DNA from: Morchella semilibera
Taxonomy: Eukaryota; Ascomycota; Pezizomycetes; Pezizales; Morchellaceae
Assembly: GCA_009192285.1 (NCBI GenBank)
Contig: WBVU01000005.1
Span: forward strand, 62,001-126,000
Direction: 5' to 3'
DNA length: 64,000 bases
Shown here piece by piece: positions 55,490-64,000 of this stretch (its first letter is position 1; each line of letters opens with the position of its first letter). The notes under the pieces were generated by a model. The model saw only the letters and a list, made by a program, of their open reading frames with translations, did not search any database and was not told where the DNA came from. A program made the translations under genes and the position numbers.

Positions 55490-56427
55490 TCAAGCAGCCA
55501 CTCTGAACCTAGCCGAAAATTCCAACTCGAGCCTCTCTTTTGCACATGGCCCTTCGCTAATCTCTCTTATCATATCCATCCCCGGTGGAAAATCATGCTC
55601 GAATACTGGCTCTCCGGCACCCCTCAGGTTCGCAAGCACAGACTGCCGAAAGTGCCACCGCAAAAGCCTATCAGACACTCTATGAGGATCCGCCGGATCT
55701 CGACACACAGGGTCTATATGCCGTCCATCTACGCCTAGAATATCTATAGTACCAAACACCACAATCTTGTAATTGTCCTATAATCAGTCAGCACTGAGGA
55801 TATCGACCCTAGAACTCTGGAACTATGACTCACATCCGGATTCACCGAAACAAGATACTTATCAAATGCCTGGTGCACGTCCGCTTTGAGCAGAAGCCCA
55901 TTTTGACAGGAGTTGATTTTTGACAGCCCCGTAGTATCGTCCATATCCGTGATGCATCCGCTATAACCCCACTCGATCCACAGATTTTCCTTCTCCAGTG
56001 GAAAAATATGTGCAGCTTCGAACAATGTCCAATCGAATGGAGCCATCCTGTTCACCACACCCGTGATAACACACTTTCCGTCACGAGCCCGGATTCCTTC
56101 ACGGAACTCTTTGTCTCGACCCGATACATTAAACGACATAATGCGTTGCACCCACGGCTCGTCACTGACACTAATCGTACCATCACAATAAACATCGTAT
56201 ATCCCAAGCTGCAGAGGATTGTCGCTCACCGATACCGTCTCGCCCGAGGCTCTATGTTGAACACGTATAGGCTGAGTCCCAGTAATAATAAGAATGATCC
56301 CTAGCATATGGAGGAAATTTGATTCTGTAACCGAGCCATTCTGAATGAGACCACCGAGAGCAGCATCACCAGGATTGGTAGCGTCGTAGAAGTGTACGTT
56401 GCGAAAGTGTGACCGATTTGACGCCAT
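55490..56427 (-). CDS. HNH-endonuclease-domain protein, one intron
   Basis: Exon 1 is 56427-55834 and exon 2 is 55777-55490. The 56-nt intron (GTGAGT to TATAG, CTGAC branch) is in phase 0, giving 293 aa. Residues about 105-185 form the HNH domain: FREGIRARDGKCVITG, then EAAHIFPLEKENLW (the H of AAHI), then INSCQNGLLL and VHQAFDKYLVSVNPD. The second exon carries the conserved tail of this fungal family: YKIVVFGTIDILGVDGRHI, then LLRWHFRQSVLANLRGAGE, then FEHDFPPGMDMI. The front (residues 1-100) is a mixed beta region. Such genes are common and expanded in Pezizomycetes and Agaricomycetes; their substrate is unknown. HNH folds cut DNA in other families, so a nuclease role is likely but unproven. 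All key family blocks are present, so this copy looks intact. Confidence 0.9.
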
Positions 56428-56689
56428 GAATGAATAGAGGACTAGAAAGGAAGGTTACCAGAGGGTGGGCAACACCCCTCTAAATACCTGTGGCTCCTCC
56501 ATCGATCCCAACCTTCCCGATTAGGTAACCTTCCTCATTAGGCAACCCGGGAACGTTCCCAGTTCTCACGTTTACTCTAGTGGTATGGAAAATTTCGCGT
56601 TACACTCCGCAAAATTCAAGCAGCCGGAGCGATGGTCCAGCGTTCCCAGCGCGGGGGCCGGAGGGGGAATCATATATAGATACTCTACA

Positions 56690-57090
56690 ATGGAGAAGGC
56701 TGTAAATAGCCGAGAACCCCGGCGCTCTCCGTTTCCCATGTCGGAGCCTGGAAATGTGATGTCGGGCCCCCAATTGCGATTCCGGTATCAAAATAAACCC
56801 CATTTTTCCGTGGAGGCCAAAGTACACCTGGTCGGGGGCTAGGAAAACCTTGATTCACAAGTCGGAGGCTAAAGGGGCTCCGCTAGAAGCTGAAAAAAAA
56901 CCTTATTTTTATATATTTCCGCTCCGGCAGCCCTCCGACAGCTCCCCGACGCGACCCCGACAGCAGCCCCCCCCGCCCCCCCGCGGGGCGCCGGAGAGCC
57001 CCAAGTACTTCCGCAATAAATTTTCACTAAAAGTCGGAACGATAACGCTCCAACCCCTCTAGATCTGGTAGGAGGGCTGGGCACAAGCCT
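56690..57090. repeat. CTCCGAC-rich repeat, reversed copy
   Basis: Reverse orientation relative to 28540: it ends with cccatgtcggagcctg, then aatgtgatgtcgggc, a Gly/Pro block and ggagggctgggcaca, which matches the gtacccagccctcctacc start near 54340. This copy shows the family's outer edge best. Confidence 0.65.
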
Positions 57091-57246
57091 AATAAAGTAC
57101 CAACATTAGCCTCATTAAGACAAAGAATATATCACATATCTACATGTCTATATACTACAGTACGTCCCAGAAAATATGAAAGTGCAACATCTCGATGCGG
57201 TTTGGTTGGTCGGCTAATGGGAGAGGGCAGTTGACTAAGCACCGCC

Positions 57247-57416
57247 AAGAGCTTAATATTTAGACAAAGAGGTGGTTAGCGCCACTTCCCATATAGGCGC
57301 GCTAATGGCAGAAAGTATAATAGTGAGACATGTGTGAGACAGAATCTACGTGATTTGAGATTGATGCCAAGAGTTGATTATTTGGGCACAGAGGTGGTTA
57401 GCGCCACTTCTTAGGC
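57247..57416. repeat. two direct copies of a 50-bp phrase
   Basis: gccaagagcttaatattt... at 57247 and gccaagagttgattattt... at 57368 share gaggtggttagcgccacttc. The period is 121 bp. Confidence 0.75.
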
Positions 57417-57422
57417 ACGGTA

Positions 57423-57648
57423 CAGCCCTGTTCGAAAAGTCCTGGCACCCTACTGTATTCTGTCTGTTTACGAATTCTAACCCACCAACAACCATTTCTC
57501 CTGCGCATACTCAAAATTGATAGGTATGGCCGTAATGAAGATATTGTAGCTCTCTGTTATTATAGTCACAGTAATGGGAGAATTAGAAAACAGAAGAAAC
57601 ACCCTCGTACTTTTGACCCGGGGTGCCAGGACTTTTCGAACGGGGCTG
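57423..57648. mobile_element. MITE with near-perfect 28-bp ends, TA target
   Basis: The left end 57423-57450 (cagccctgttcgaaaagtcc...) and right end 57621-57648 pair at 27 of 28 positions, flanked by TA. 226 bp. Typical of a Tc1/mariner-superfamily MITE. Confidence 0.9.
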
Positions 57649-58297
57649 TACATCAAATCTAAGCAGGTTAATCCCTATACTTTACCGCTGGATACTGTGC
57701 CGAAGGTCTCTGAGCGTACAGTTGAAAATATCGGACGGAACGCCACCAGAATGCGCGTTTGCAGGCAAAATTGTGGCTAGGGTATCCGATGACCTTATTA
57801 CCCACCGCTTTACGTTGATACTGAACCGATGAATTTAATAACTGTCCCATTTATTGACCTGACTATTGTGTTTCTATACAGTTCTGAAACAATAAGTGTT
57901 CCCAAAGATATTATACCCTATTCGTTACTATTGCTAAGATGTCCACTATTAAATGTACAAAATGCAAAAGAAGTGTATTCAAGAATATAATCTCGATTCA
58001 GAAGGCCATCTGCGCTAGAACGTGAAAACTGTTTAGTAAGTAGTTATAAGACAGGAAAGGAACGTTTGACATCTACATCCTCTCAAGATAGTAATGTAAG
58101 GATACTACTCCACTCCTAGCTGTAGTTGATTATGGAAACCGCGGCAGACAGAAGCCGTGAAAATATGCCTCCCAGCAATGAAGTAGCGGTCATTCTTCTA
58201 TATTAATACGGTCAAGCAAGATTTTTCAATATAGTTCTTGCTTACCAGAACCCTACAGAAAATAATCTACTCAGTATAATTAATCCAAATCATGCTG

Positions 58298-58384
58298 GGA
58301 GGAAGGTTGACCTACTCCAGAGGGGAGTGGGCCCATTACCATAGCCCAAGGGCTGGATGTAATTAATGAAGTAAACAAAAAAAA
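58298..58384 (+). mobile_element. very short LINE 3' end
   Basis: Only 87 bp: 3' UTR with agcccaagggct, then ggatgtaattaatgaagtaaac and poly-A. A perfect 16-bp target duplication, AATCCAAATCATGCTG, flanks it (58282-58297 and 58385-58400). It is the same family as the copies at 13283-20745 and 41290-41880. Confidence 0.9.
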
Positions 58385-61224
58385 AATCCAAATCATGCTG
58401 CCTCTATGCCATTGCATTACGTCTTGTTGTGATTTGGGTTACCATCGGAGTTTAGACCCACCAAATGATAGAGTTGTATGGAAAAATCTCCAAATAGGTC
58501 AGCGAGCTTTTTACGGGTAAATTTGACTCTTTGATTCTTTGATGAGAACAGGTCTCAGTTGTTTGCTACTATAGTTTGCTTGTTATCAGGGCTGTTTTGT
58601 AAATTAAACCTCCTATATTCACCAATTTTACTAATATACTTCACTCATTACTACCTGCACTTGGAGCTCGCGCAGCTCGCGGTCGCGAGGTGACCTACCC
58701 CTAATTTACTATTCTTAGGGGGTGTAAGATTATAAGCTTCTTTCCGCAGAGTAAACTATAACCGCTCCCGCATCAGTATCTAATCCCGGTGAAGCCGCTT
58801 TCCATCATGGAGGGGCTTGTTTTGGTATCCTGAAGTCAATGGTAGTGCATAGAATCCCCCTTTCTTGGCAAACATACACTGTCTGGCCCTTTCAGGCGAC
58901 TTGGAACACCACGAAATCAACTACATGGCTTCACCTTGGTCTTAGCTATCATCAATACTATTCGGTGCTATATAATATTTAGCAATAGATACCTTGAAGC
59001 GCTTGATAGGGTAGGAAGCATGCCACATCCGATTGGTAAAAAGATAGGTTAGTCAGATATTTTCATGACGGTGGTAGCCGTGGTAGTAGAGGGTGCAGCA
59101 TTCTGTGAGCTATATCACGAAGCTAGCTAGTTCTCATAACCATGTTTCAGAAATGTGATCGACTGCCACTTTCCAAATGCAACCGACGGTGGACGTTATG
59201 TGTTTTGTGGCCATTCCCACGCTTTTTGGACCTGGCGACGAAAGGTTGCCAATTTCATTAGAGCGTTTGAGCCAGCGACCACAATAGTCGTTAGCACTAA
59301 ACTGAATACCCAAGACTTTGGTGCTTGAATTAGGGGGGTCCTTGGCCTGCATGCTATGAGGAATACTCGCACAAGAATTGGTATGCTAAGTATTTGACCG
59401 CGTATTCCTAAGCACGGAGTCCAAAAGGTGATATGCGATATGCAATCTGCATGTATTTAGTGTTAACGACCCTCGCGGCCGCTGGTAAAAAGACTCTATC
59501 GCCCTGTAGCTCCAAATCACAGGGCTTGGCATATCCCCTGGTTTAGAACTTGATCGCCGCCAGCGAATGTCGCTTTGATTGTCGCTTCTGCATGATCATA
59601 TGAGCGAGGAAAATGCATGCATATATAGCAGTGTAATGTTGGCAAGGGATACTATATAACCCTAACCCTCTCTTTCCATAGTAACGGGTGTTGAGTAAGT
59701 GACCAGAATCCGACGTGTATTTCGCCTTCTGAGGCTGGGAGTCAATTTCTGGGATTTGGTCTTTCGCTTAGCTGTCGAAACATGCTGAAAGACTGGGGCG
59801 GGCGATCACCAGCCTTGGTTCTAGCCCTGTTAGCTGAACAGAGAGCTCTGATTACATGTGAAGGAGCAATATTGATATCACGCGGAAGCAGCTGTCGCTG
59901 ACACCACGGCACTACCGGCAGAGATTCCCGGCAGGGTGGCTTGACACTACTATCAGCTACCACTCGCACAATTTAGAAAAAACACACATCGCGGTTGATG
60001 TCGAAGGTTAATCCTAGTATACGATCTATTGATTTTGAGAATTGGATATGCCGGCGGCGGTAAGCACGAGACAAGGCGAGGCGAGACATGAACAGGTATT
60101 GACCCTGTCAATTTAGAAAGGTATCAAACCTTGGGTTGGAAGGGGTCAAGAAAGTATGGACAGTTCTTGTTGGCTCCCCCAGGTCTCATCCTTTTTTGCT
60201 AAAGGTCTCGATACAGAATCTCAAGATAGCATGTCTCGTACGTGCCAATGACTAGGCGAAATATAGTGGTAATAATGATTGACATCGTCTAATAAGCTCC
60301 CAGCGGGGTTGTTAAGCTGACAATGATACTTCTAAAATAATCCTGTCACGGGTTCAGTTGCTTTGTTGTATCGCTGGAGCCATGGTCCAGCGTACATGTA
60401 ATACTAGGGGTAGCCACCTCGCGACCGCGAGTTGTAGGGACCCGCTCGTCCTGGGCCTCTACAGCTGCTATTGGGGCCACGGCCCCCCTCCTCCCCCTCC
60501 TCCCTCCATTTCCCACCAGTTAGCTACATGATAATTGCCATATAAAAATGATTTTATTCGATGGAAGATCTTGATGCGCAGGTACAGTTCATAGGCTAGT
60601 ATTCGCACTTGTTCTGCATAGGGAAATTTCACAAATTAAATTTTTATTCATTTCAAAATTAAATGTGTACATGTGTCCAAAAACCTTCACTGCAGCACTG
60701 CCATGCTCGATTCGGTAATGGATATATATCTAAAAAATAGCCTCGAACGGATTCCATCAGCAAGCTCAACTTGTGACTGAACCCTCCCAACAGTCTCCCG
60801 GGTCCCCTGAGAGTCTCCCGAGACTCCTGGGGATTTTTTGGGTCTTCTGGGGCTCAGGAGACATCAGGAGACAGATCAAGTCTTGCTGATGTCCCTAATT
60901 CAGACTTGTGTCGTGGACGACTCTTGCTAGGCAATGACGCTCTACAGGCTCCCACTAATCCTCAAACATATACCACGCCCCCAAAGGTTGGTAATGCATC
61001 CAGCAGTTTGCATGTCAGTGCTCTTTATTAGTACCCGCGGCTGCCAGTACAGCGGCGTTAAAAGTACCCTCGTCGGAACGTGTATCAATCCAAAAGAATG
61101 CTAAGTGGGGGTTACCCACCTTTAAACATCAATGAAGGCATAGAGATGAAGGTCTGGAGGTAGGGATGTGGAGGTGAAGGGTAGCCTGATATACGGGTCC
61201 CCAGCCCTAACCCTGAGGCACTAA

Positions 61225-61335
61225 ACCGGGTAACCCTCAGGCGTGCAAACCGGGTAACCTGCCACAATCAAACCGGGTAATCTGCCACAATCATACCGGG
61301 TAACCTGCCACAATCGAGCCGGGTAGCCTGCCGGG
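61225..61335. repeat. 22-23-bp minisatellite, ACCGGGTAACC unit
   Basis: About five copies of aaccgggtaacctgccacaa, with small differences, followed by a (GC)n run near 61334-61346. The decamer ccgggtaacc also occurs in the TIR of the pogo element at 34721. Confidence 0.88.
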
Positions 61336-62387
61336 CGCGCGCGCAAAAAGACCACTTTCCAGTAGAAGATCAAGCGGTCCAGTAGGTGTTGTATATCATA
61401 ATAGATCTGCGGACTCCTACATTTCGTATGGTGTTTCTATTGTGCTAGATATGTACACTACCGGTCCTGGTTATGATTCATGATGTATGTGGGCTGGGCG
61501 CCGTCTCCTCCCTGGTTTTCGCTGGTACGAATGAGCCTTGGCGCCAAGTCGTTTAGGCTGGTTAAGAGATGGTAGTAAGTAGGTCCACGCTTGTAGCGCT
61601 GAAGAACGGAGGGTGGCCAAGATGGCAGCCTCAACTTGGAAATCTCCTAGCTCATGGAACAATGTCGAGTGATATACCATGGCCGAGTGATAATATATGA
61701 CCATATCGTGGTGAACAGGTGCTACAATAACTTGACACATCGCTCGCCCCGTCCGGGATTAGGTGGGACGCGGCAAGCGTTACCAAGCCCCGACAGCTTT
61801 CAAAGCCAGCATAACTCACCCTAGCTAACTGGAAGATATCCTAGTCACCCACTATATGCATGTAGCGAGGAAAAAAGACGGCTCAATCCGGGAGTGGCAA
61901 ACGCTCGGCTTAATGTACTGGGACAGACTACGATAGATGGTGTGTCGGACTGTATATCTGTGTGTATGAAATCATGGAGCATCACTCGACGCCAAGAACT
62001 CTCCTTTCCGAGGTTATGCAGGTACGGGGCACGCACCGATGCCAAGCCACCAAGCACCTAATCCCGCAATGACGAACGGGGCCGGGCTGAGCAGGGTGAA
62101 TAGAGTCTTTTATCCACGGGCGTTCGAGCGTTGCAATGAGAAATCGAGGTAGAAGAGCTAGGGCCCTGGCACATACATGCAGCTTGCATGAGAACTTGGT
62201 CTAAATAAGTAATATCTCAATATCAGGCGGGGTGAGTTGGGAAGTATAGGTTGGGGTTGAGAAGCGGAGGTAGAGAAAGATCAACACCACAATCATTTCA
62301 ACCTCAACCCCATCCAACCTTAACCGTGCTCTCGCTATTGAGGATTTCCGATCTAGAACTATACCTTTCTTCCTATAATCACATACA

Positions 62388-63452
62388 ATGAGTAGAAATA
62401 TTCTTGAAGAGGTTCCTGTCCAGCATCGGGAGATACTACAAAGGTCCAGACCCGAGTTGATGTTCCTCTATCTGACAGAAACTCTTTTCTTCTGTCAAGC
62501 TCCTAGAAAGTGTCGCATCGATTTCTCTACTTTGACCGACCATGAATTTGTCCACTTTACCCGATTCAGCTCATACGACATTGTCTCAATATCTACTCTA
62601 CTTCGGCTACCCAAAAAGTTCACTATTCCTGCTGGTTCCCCTTTTACCGGTCAAGAAGCCCTCTTCCTACTTTGCGCTCGTCTTGCTTGGCCAACCCGTT
62701 TGGAAACCATGCAATACATGTTTGGATATCATTATACCGCAATATCTCAATGTGTAAACTGGATTTTACAGTTTATTTTACAACATTGGGACTTCCTTTT
62801 GACAAACTTCGATTCAGGCCATTTGTCACCCAACCGTCTACAACACTTTGCACAAAAAATCAGAGAGAAGGGTGCTCCTCTAGATAAATGTTGGGGATTT
62901 ATCGACTGTACTATACGGAAAATATGCCGACCATCTAAATGGCAGCGTGACTGTTATAATGGCTATAAACATATGCACGCTCTTAAATATTCAGCTGTCA
63001 AGTGTCCAGATGGTCTCATTTATCATTTATATGGTCCATTGGAGGGAAAAAGAAACGACAATTCGCTTTTATATGAGAGTGGGCTTCTGGATCGCTGCTA
63101 TAAGCATGCAAATAGTTATTACATGTTTGGTGACCCCGCATACCCTCTCTCGACGGTCCTACTATCTCCTTTTAGTCATTTGGTACGTGATTCGACCGAA
63201 GATGAAAAATGGTTCAACAAAAGTATGAGTGCATGTAGAGAAGCGGTAGAATGGGGATTTGCAGATGTGTTAAGACTGTGGACATCATTAGACTTTTCTT
63301 CAACTCAACGTCTATTTAATTCTCCTGTTGCAACTCAGTATCGCGTTGCAGTACTGCTTACAAATATTCATATTTGTCTTTACGGCTCAGAAACTACTTT
63401 ATATTTTGATTGCGCTCCACCGTTACTGAAGGACTATTTAAAATGTACTTAA
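62388..63452 (+). CDS. PIF/Harbinger-type transposase (DDE_Tnp_4)
   Basis: Intact ORF of 354 aa with ATG in context acaatga. An N-terminal helical domain (residues 1-130) includes a helix-turn-helix-like segment (TGQEALFLLCARLAWPTR). The DDE_Tnp_4 core has all three acidic residues in family context: FIDCTIRKICRP (D173), YYMFGDPAYP (D249) and CREAVEWGF (E288). It is further marked by CYNGYKHMHALKYSAV, PDGLIYHLYGP and LLTNIHICLYG near the end. It cuts and inserts its own element, usually with the help of a second Myb/SANT-like protein, here probably the convergent ORF downstream. No stop or frameshift is seen, so this copy may be active or recent. Its inverted ends and TWA duplication could not be located; the right end is outside the window. 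Confidence 0.92.
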   Translation: MSRNILEEVPVQHREILQRSRPELMFLYLTETLFFCQAPRKCRIDFSTLTDHEFVHFTRFSSYDIVSISTLLRLPKKFTIPAGSPFTGQEALFLLCARLAWPTRLETMQYMFGYHYTAISQCVNWILQFILQHWDFLLTNFDSGHLSPNRLQHFAQKIREKGAPLDKCWGFIDCTIRKICRPSKWQRDCYNGYKHMHALKYSAVKCPDGLIYHLYGPLEGKRNDNSLLYESGLLDRCYKHANSYYMFGDPAYPLSTVLLSPFSHLVRDSTEDEKWFNKSMSACREAVEWGFADVLRLWTSLDFSSTQRLFNSPVATQYRVAVLLTNIHICLYGSETTLYFDCAPPLLKDYLKCT

Positions 63453-63567
63453 ATCATTATCCCCTTATATCCTTCAAGTTTAAAATTTCAAGTATATTCC
63501 TCAACAAGCCTCTGATCTCATCCCTATATTCCACCTCCCGTTCATGGTATGATTGTGTCAATTGTTC

Positions 63568-63998
63568 CTATAACGCTGGTAATGCAGTTGATGGAATGCT
63601 TCGTCCGTGTCTATTAGAAGTAGTTGAGCTCGTTGGAGGAGGAGAAACCGCTGTTTCAATTGGTGCACTTAACTGTGAATTGCCGAATTTATTTTCTTCC
63701 ATAAGTACTACCCGTCCATTATCCAATCTCCTGATTTTCCTCAGTAAACTTGAAGAATATGGACGGGATCTTCTTTTCCTTTGTGAGTTAACTGATTCAA
63801 CCTCCACCTGTGAAGAAGAATTTAAACAAGCAATAGAAACCCGTCCTTCAAGGGCTGACTGCCGAATGATTGTAGCTCTGTCTCGTTCTTCATCCCTATT
63901 TTTTTCTTTTTCAAGTCGCTCCTGTTCTTTCCCCCCATTTACCCTCCGTATATCATGTTGAAGAAACTCCAAAGTAGAGGCAATACCGTTTGCTAACT
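63568..63998 (-). CDS. Harbinger accessory (Myb/SANT-like) protein, C-terminal part
   Basis: Open on the minus strand from the window edge to 63568. It reads LANGIASTLEFLQHDIRRVN at its front, just after a TAG that looks like an intron acceptor. A charged coil follows (KEQERLEKEKNRDEERD), then a Ser-rich tail ending STALPAL. Convergent to and about 115 bp from the end of the Harbinger transposase, the usual arrangement for the two-protein elements of this group. The DNA-binding domain would lie upstream, beyond the window. The assignment rests on position and the coiled C-terminus; it could also be an unrelated gene. Confidence 0.6.
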   Translation of the reverse strand, partial: LANGIASTLEFLQHDIRRVNGGKEQERLEKEKNRDEERDRATIIRQSALEGRVSIACLNSSSQVEVESVNSQRKRRSRPYSSSLLRKIRRLDNGRVVLMEENKFGNSQLSAPIETAVSPPPTSSTTSNRHGRSIPSTALPAL

Positions 63999-64000
63999 AC

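Larger units (their letters stand above)
56428..62387. other. repeat-rich stretch without a supported gene
   Basis: Apart from the separately listed repeats and LINE tail, I see no gene in this 6-kb stretch. There are GC-rich inverted phrases (cgcggtcgcgaggtg near 58678 and its complement near 60415), a hAT-like remnant at 60064-60246, accctaaccctct near 59659, gccctaaccctga near 61202, and scattered short open frames with no family pattern. Confidence 0.55.

Noticed and set aside
62100-62124. tagagtcttttatccac resembling one end of the GAGTCTTTTAGCCA MITE
   Set aside because: Single short match with no partner end or interior similarity.

Overview
The window reads as a filamentous ascomycete, probably a repeat-rich Pezizomycetes-type genome (inference). 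Its genes have short GT-AG introns (56-85 nt) with CTAAC/CTGAC-like branch sites. It carries typical fungal families: HeLo-like and NACHT/ankyrin proteins, an AcuF-type zinc-finger protein, and an HNH-domain protein. It also holds a Tad-like LINE, a Ty3/Gypsy chromovirus fossil, pogo- and Harbinger-type DNA transposons, and many short inverted-repeat elements. Genes are sparse and long gene-free stretches separate them.

Layout. 1-3.4 kb has no gene. 3.4-10.4 kb is the best-preserved host block: a DUF7580-like protein (minus), a spliced AcuF-type zinc-finger gene (plus), and a HeLo-like/ankyrin gene (minus, one intron). 11.0-11.6 kb holds a hairpin and a 119-bp tandem repeat. 12.9 kb has a small secreted-size or cytosolic ORF. 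13.3-20.7 kb is a 5'-truncated LINE split by a 6.6-kb Gypsy element, both with visible target duplications. 22.4-23.7 kb is a decayed HNH gene. 25.9-28.0 kb has a cysteine-rich ORF, an AT-rich palindromic array, a minisatellite and a small ORF. 28.5-33 kb is repeats. 33.1-40.1 kb is a large NLR-type gene (minus): SesB-like hydrolase, degenerate NTPase, canonical NACHT, ankyrins. A pogo-type transposon sits inside one of its introns. 41-50.7 kb is mostly mobile-element remains with two or three small genes. 51.1-52.9 kb is a gene with eight zinc fingers. 55.5-56.4 kb is a well-supported spliced HNH gene. 57-62 kb is repeats. 62.4 kb to the end is a Harbinger-type transposon with its convergent accessory ORF, cut by the window edge.

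How it fits together. Three genes (3398-5056, 8298-10408, 33104-40107) belong to families tied in fungi to non-self recognition and regulated cell death. They lie within 37 kb of each other in TE-dense DNA, the setting in which such genes are known to diversify. The best leads are the tandem degenerate+canonical NTPase layout of the NLR gene, its transposon-bearing intron, and the higher-order duplication of near-identical ankyrin repeats. Everything here comes from reading the sequence; no database search was run.
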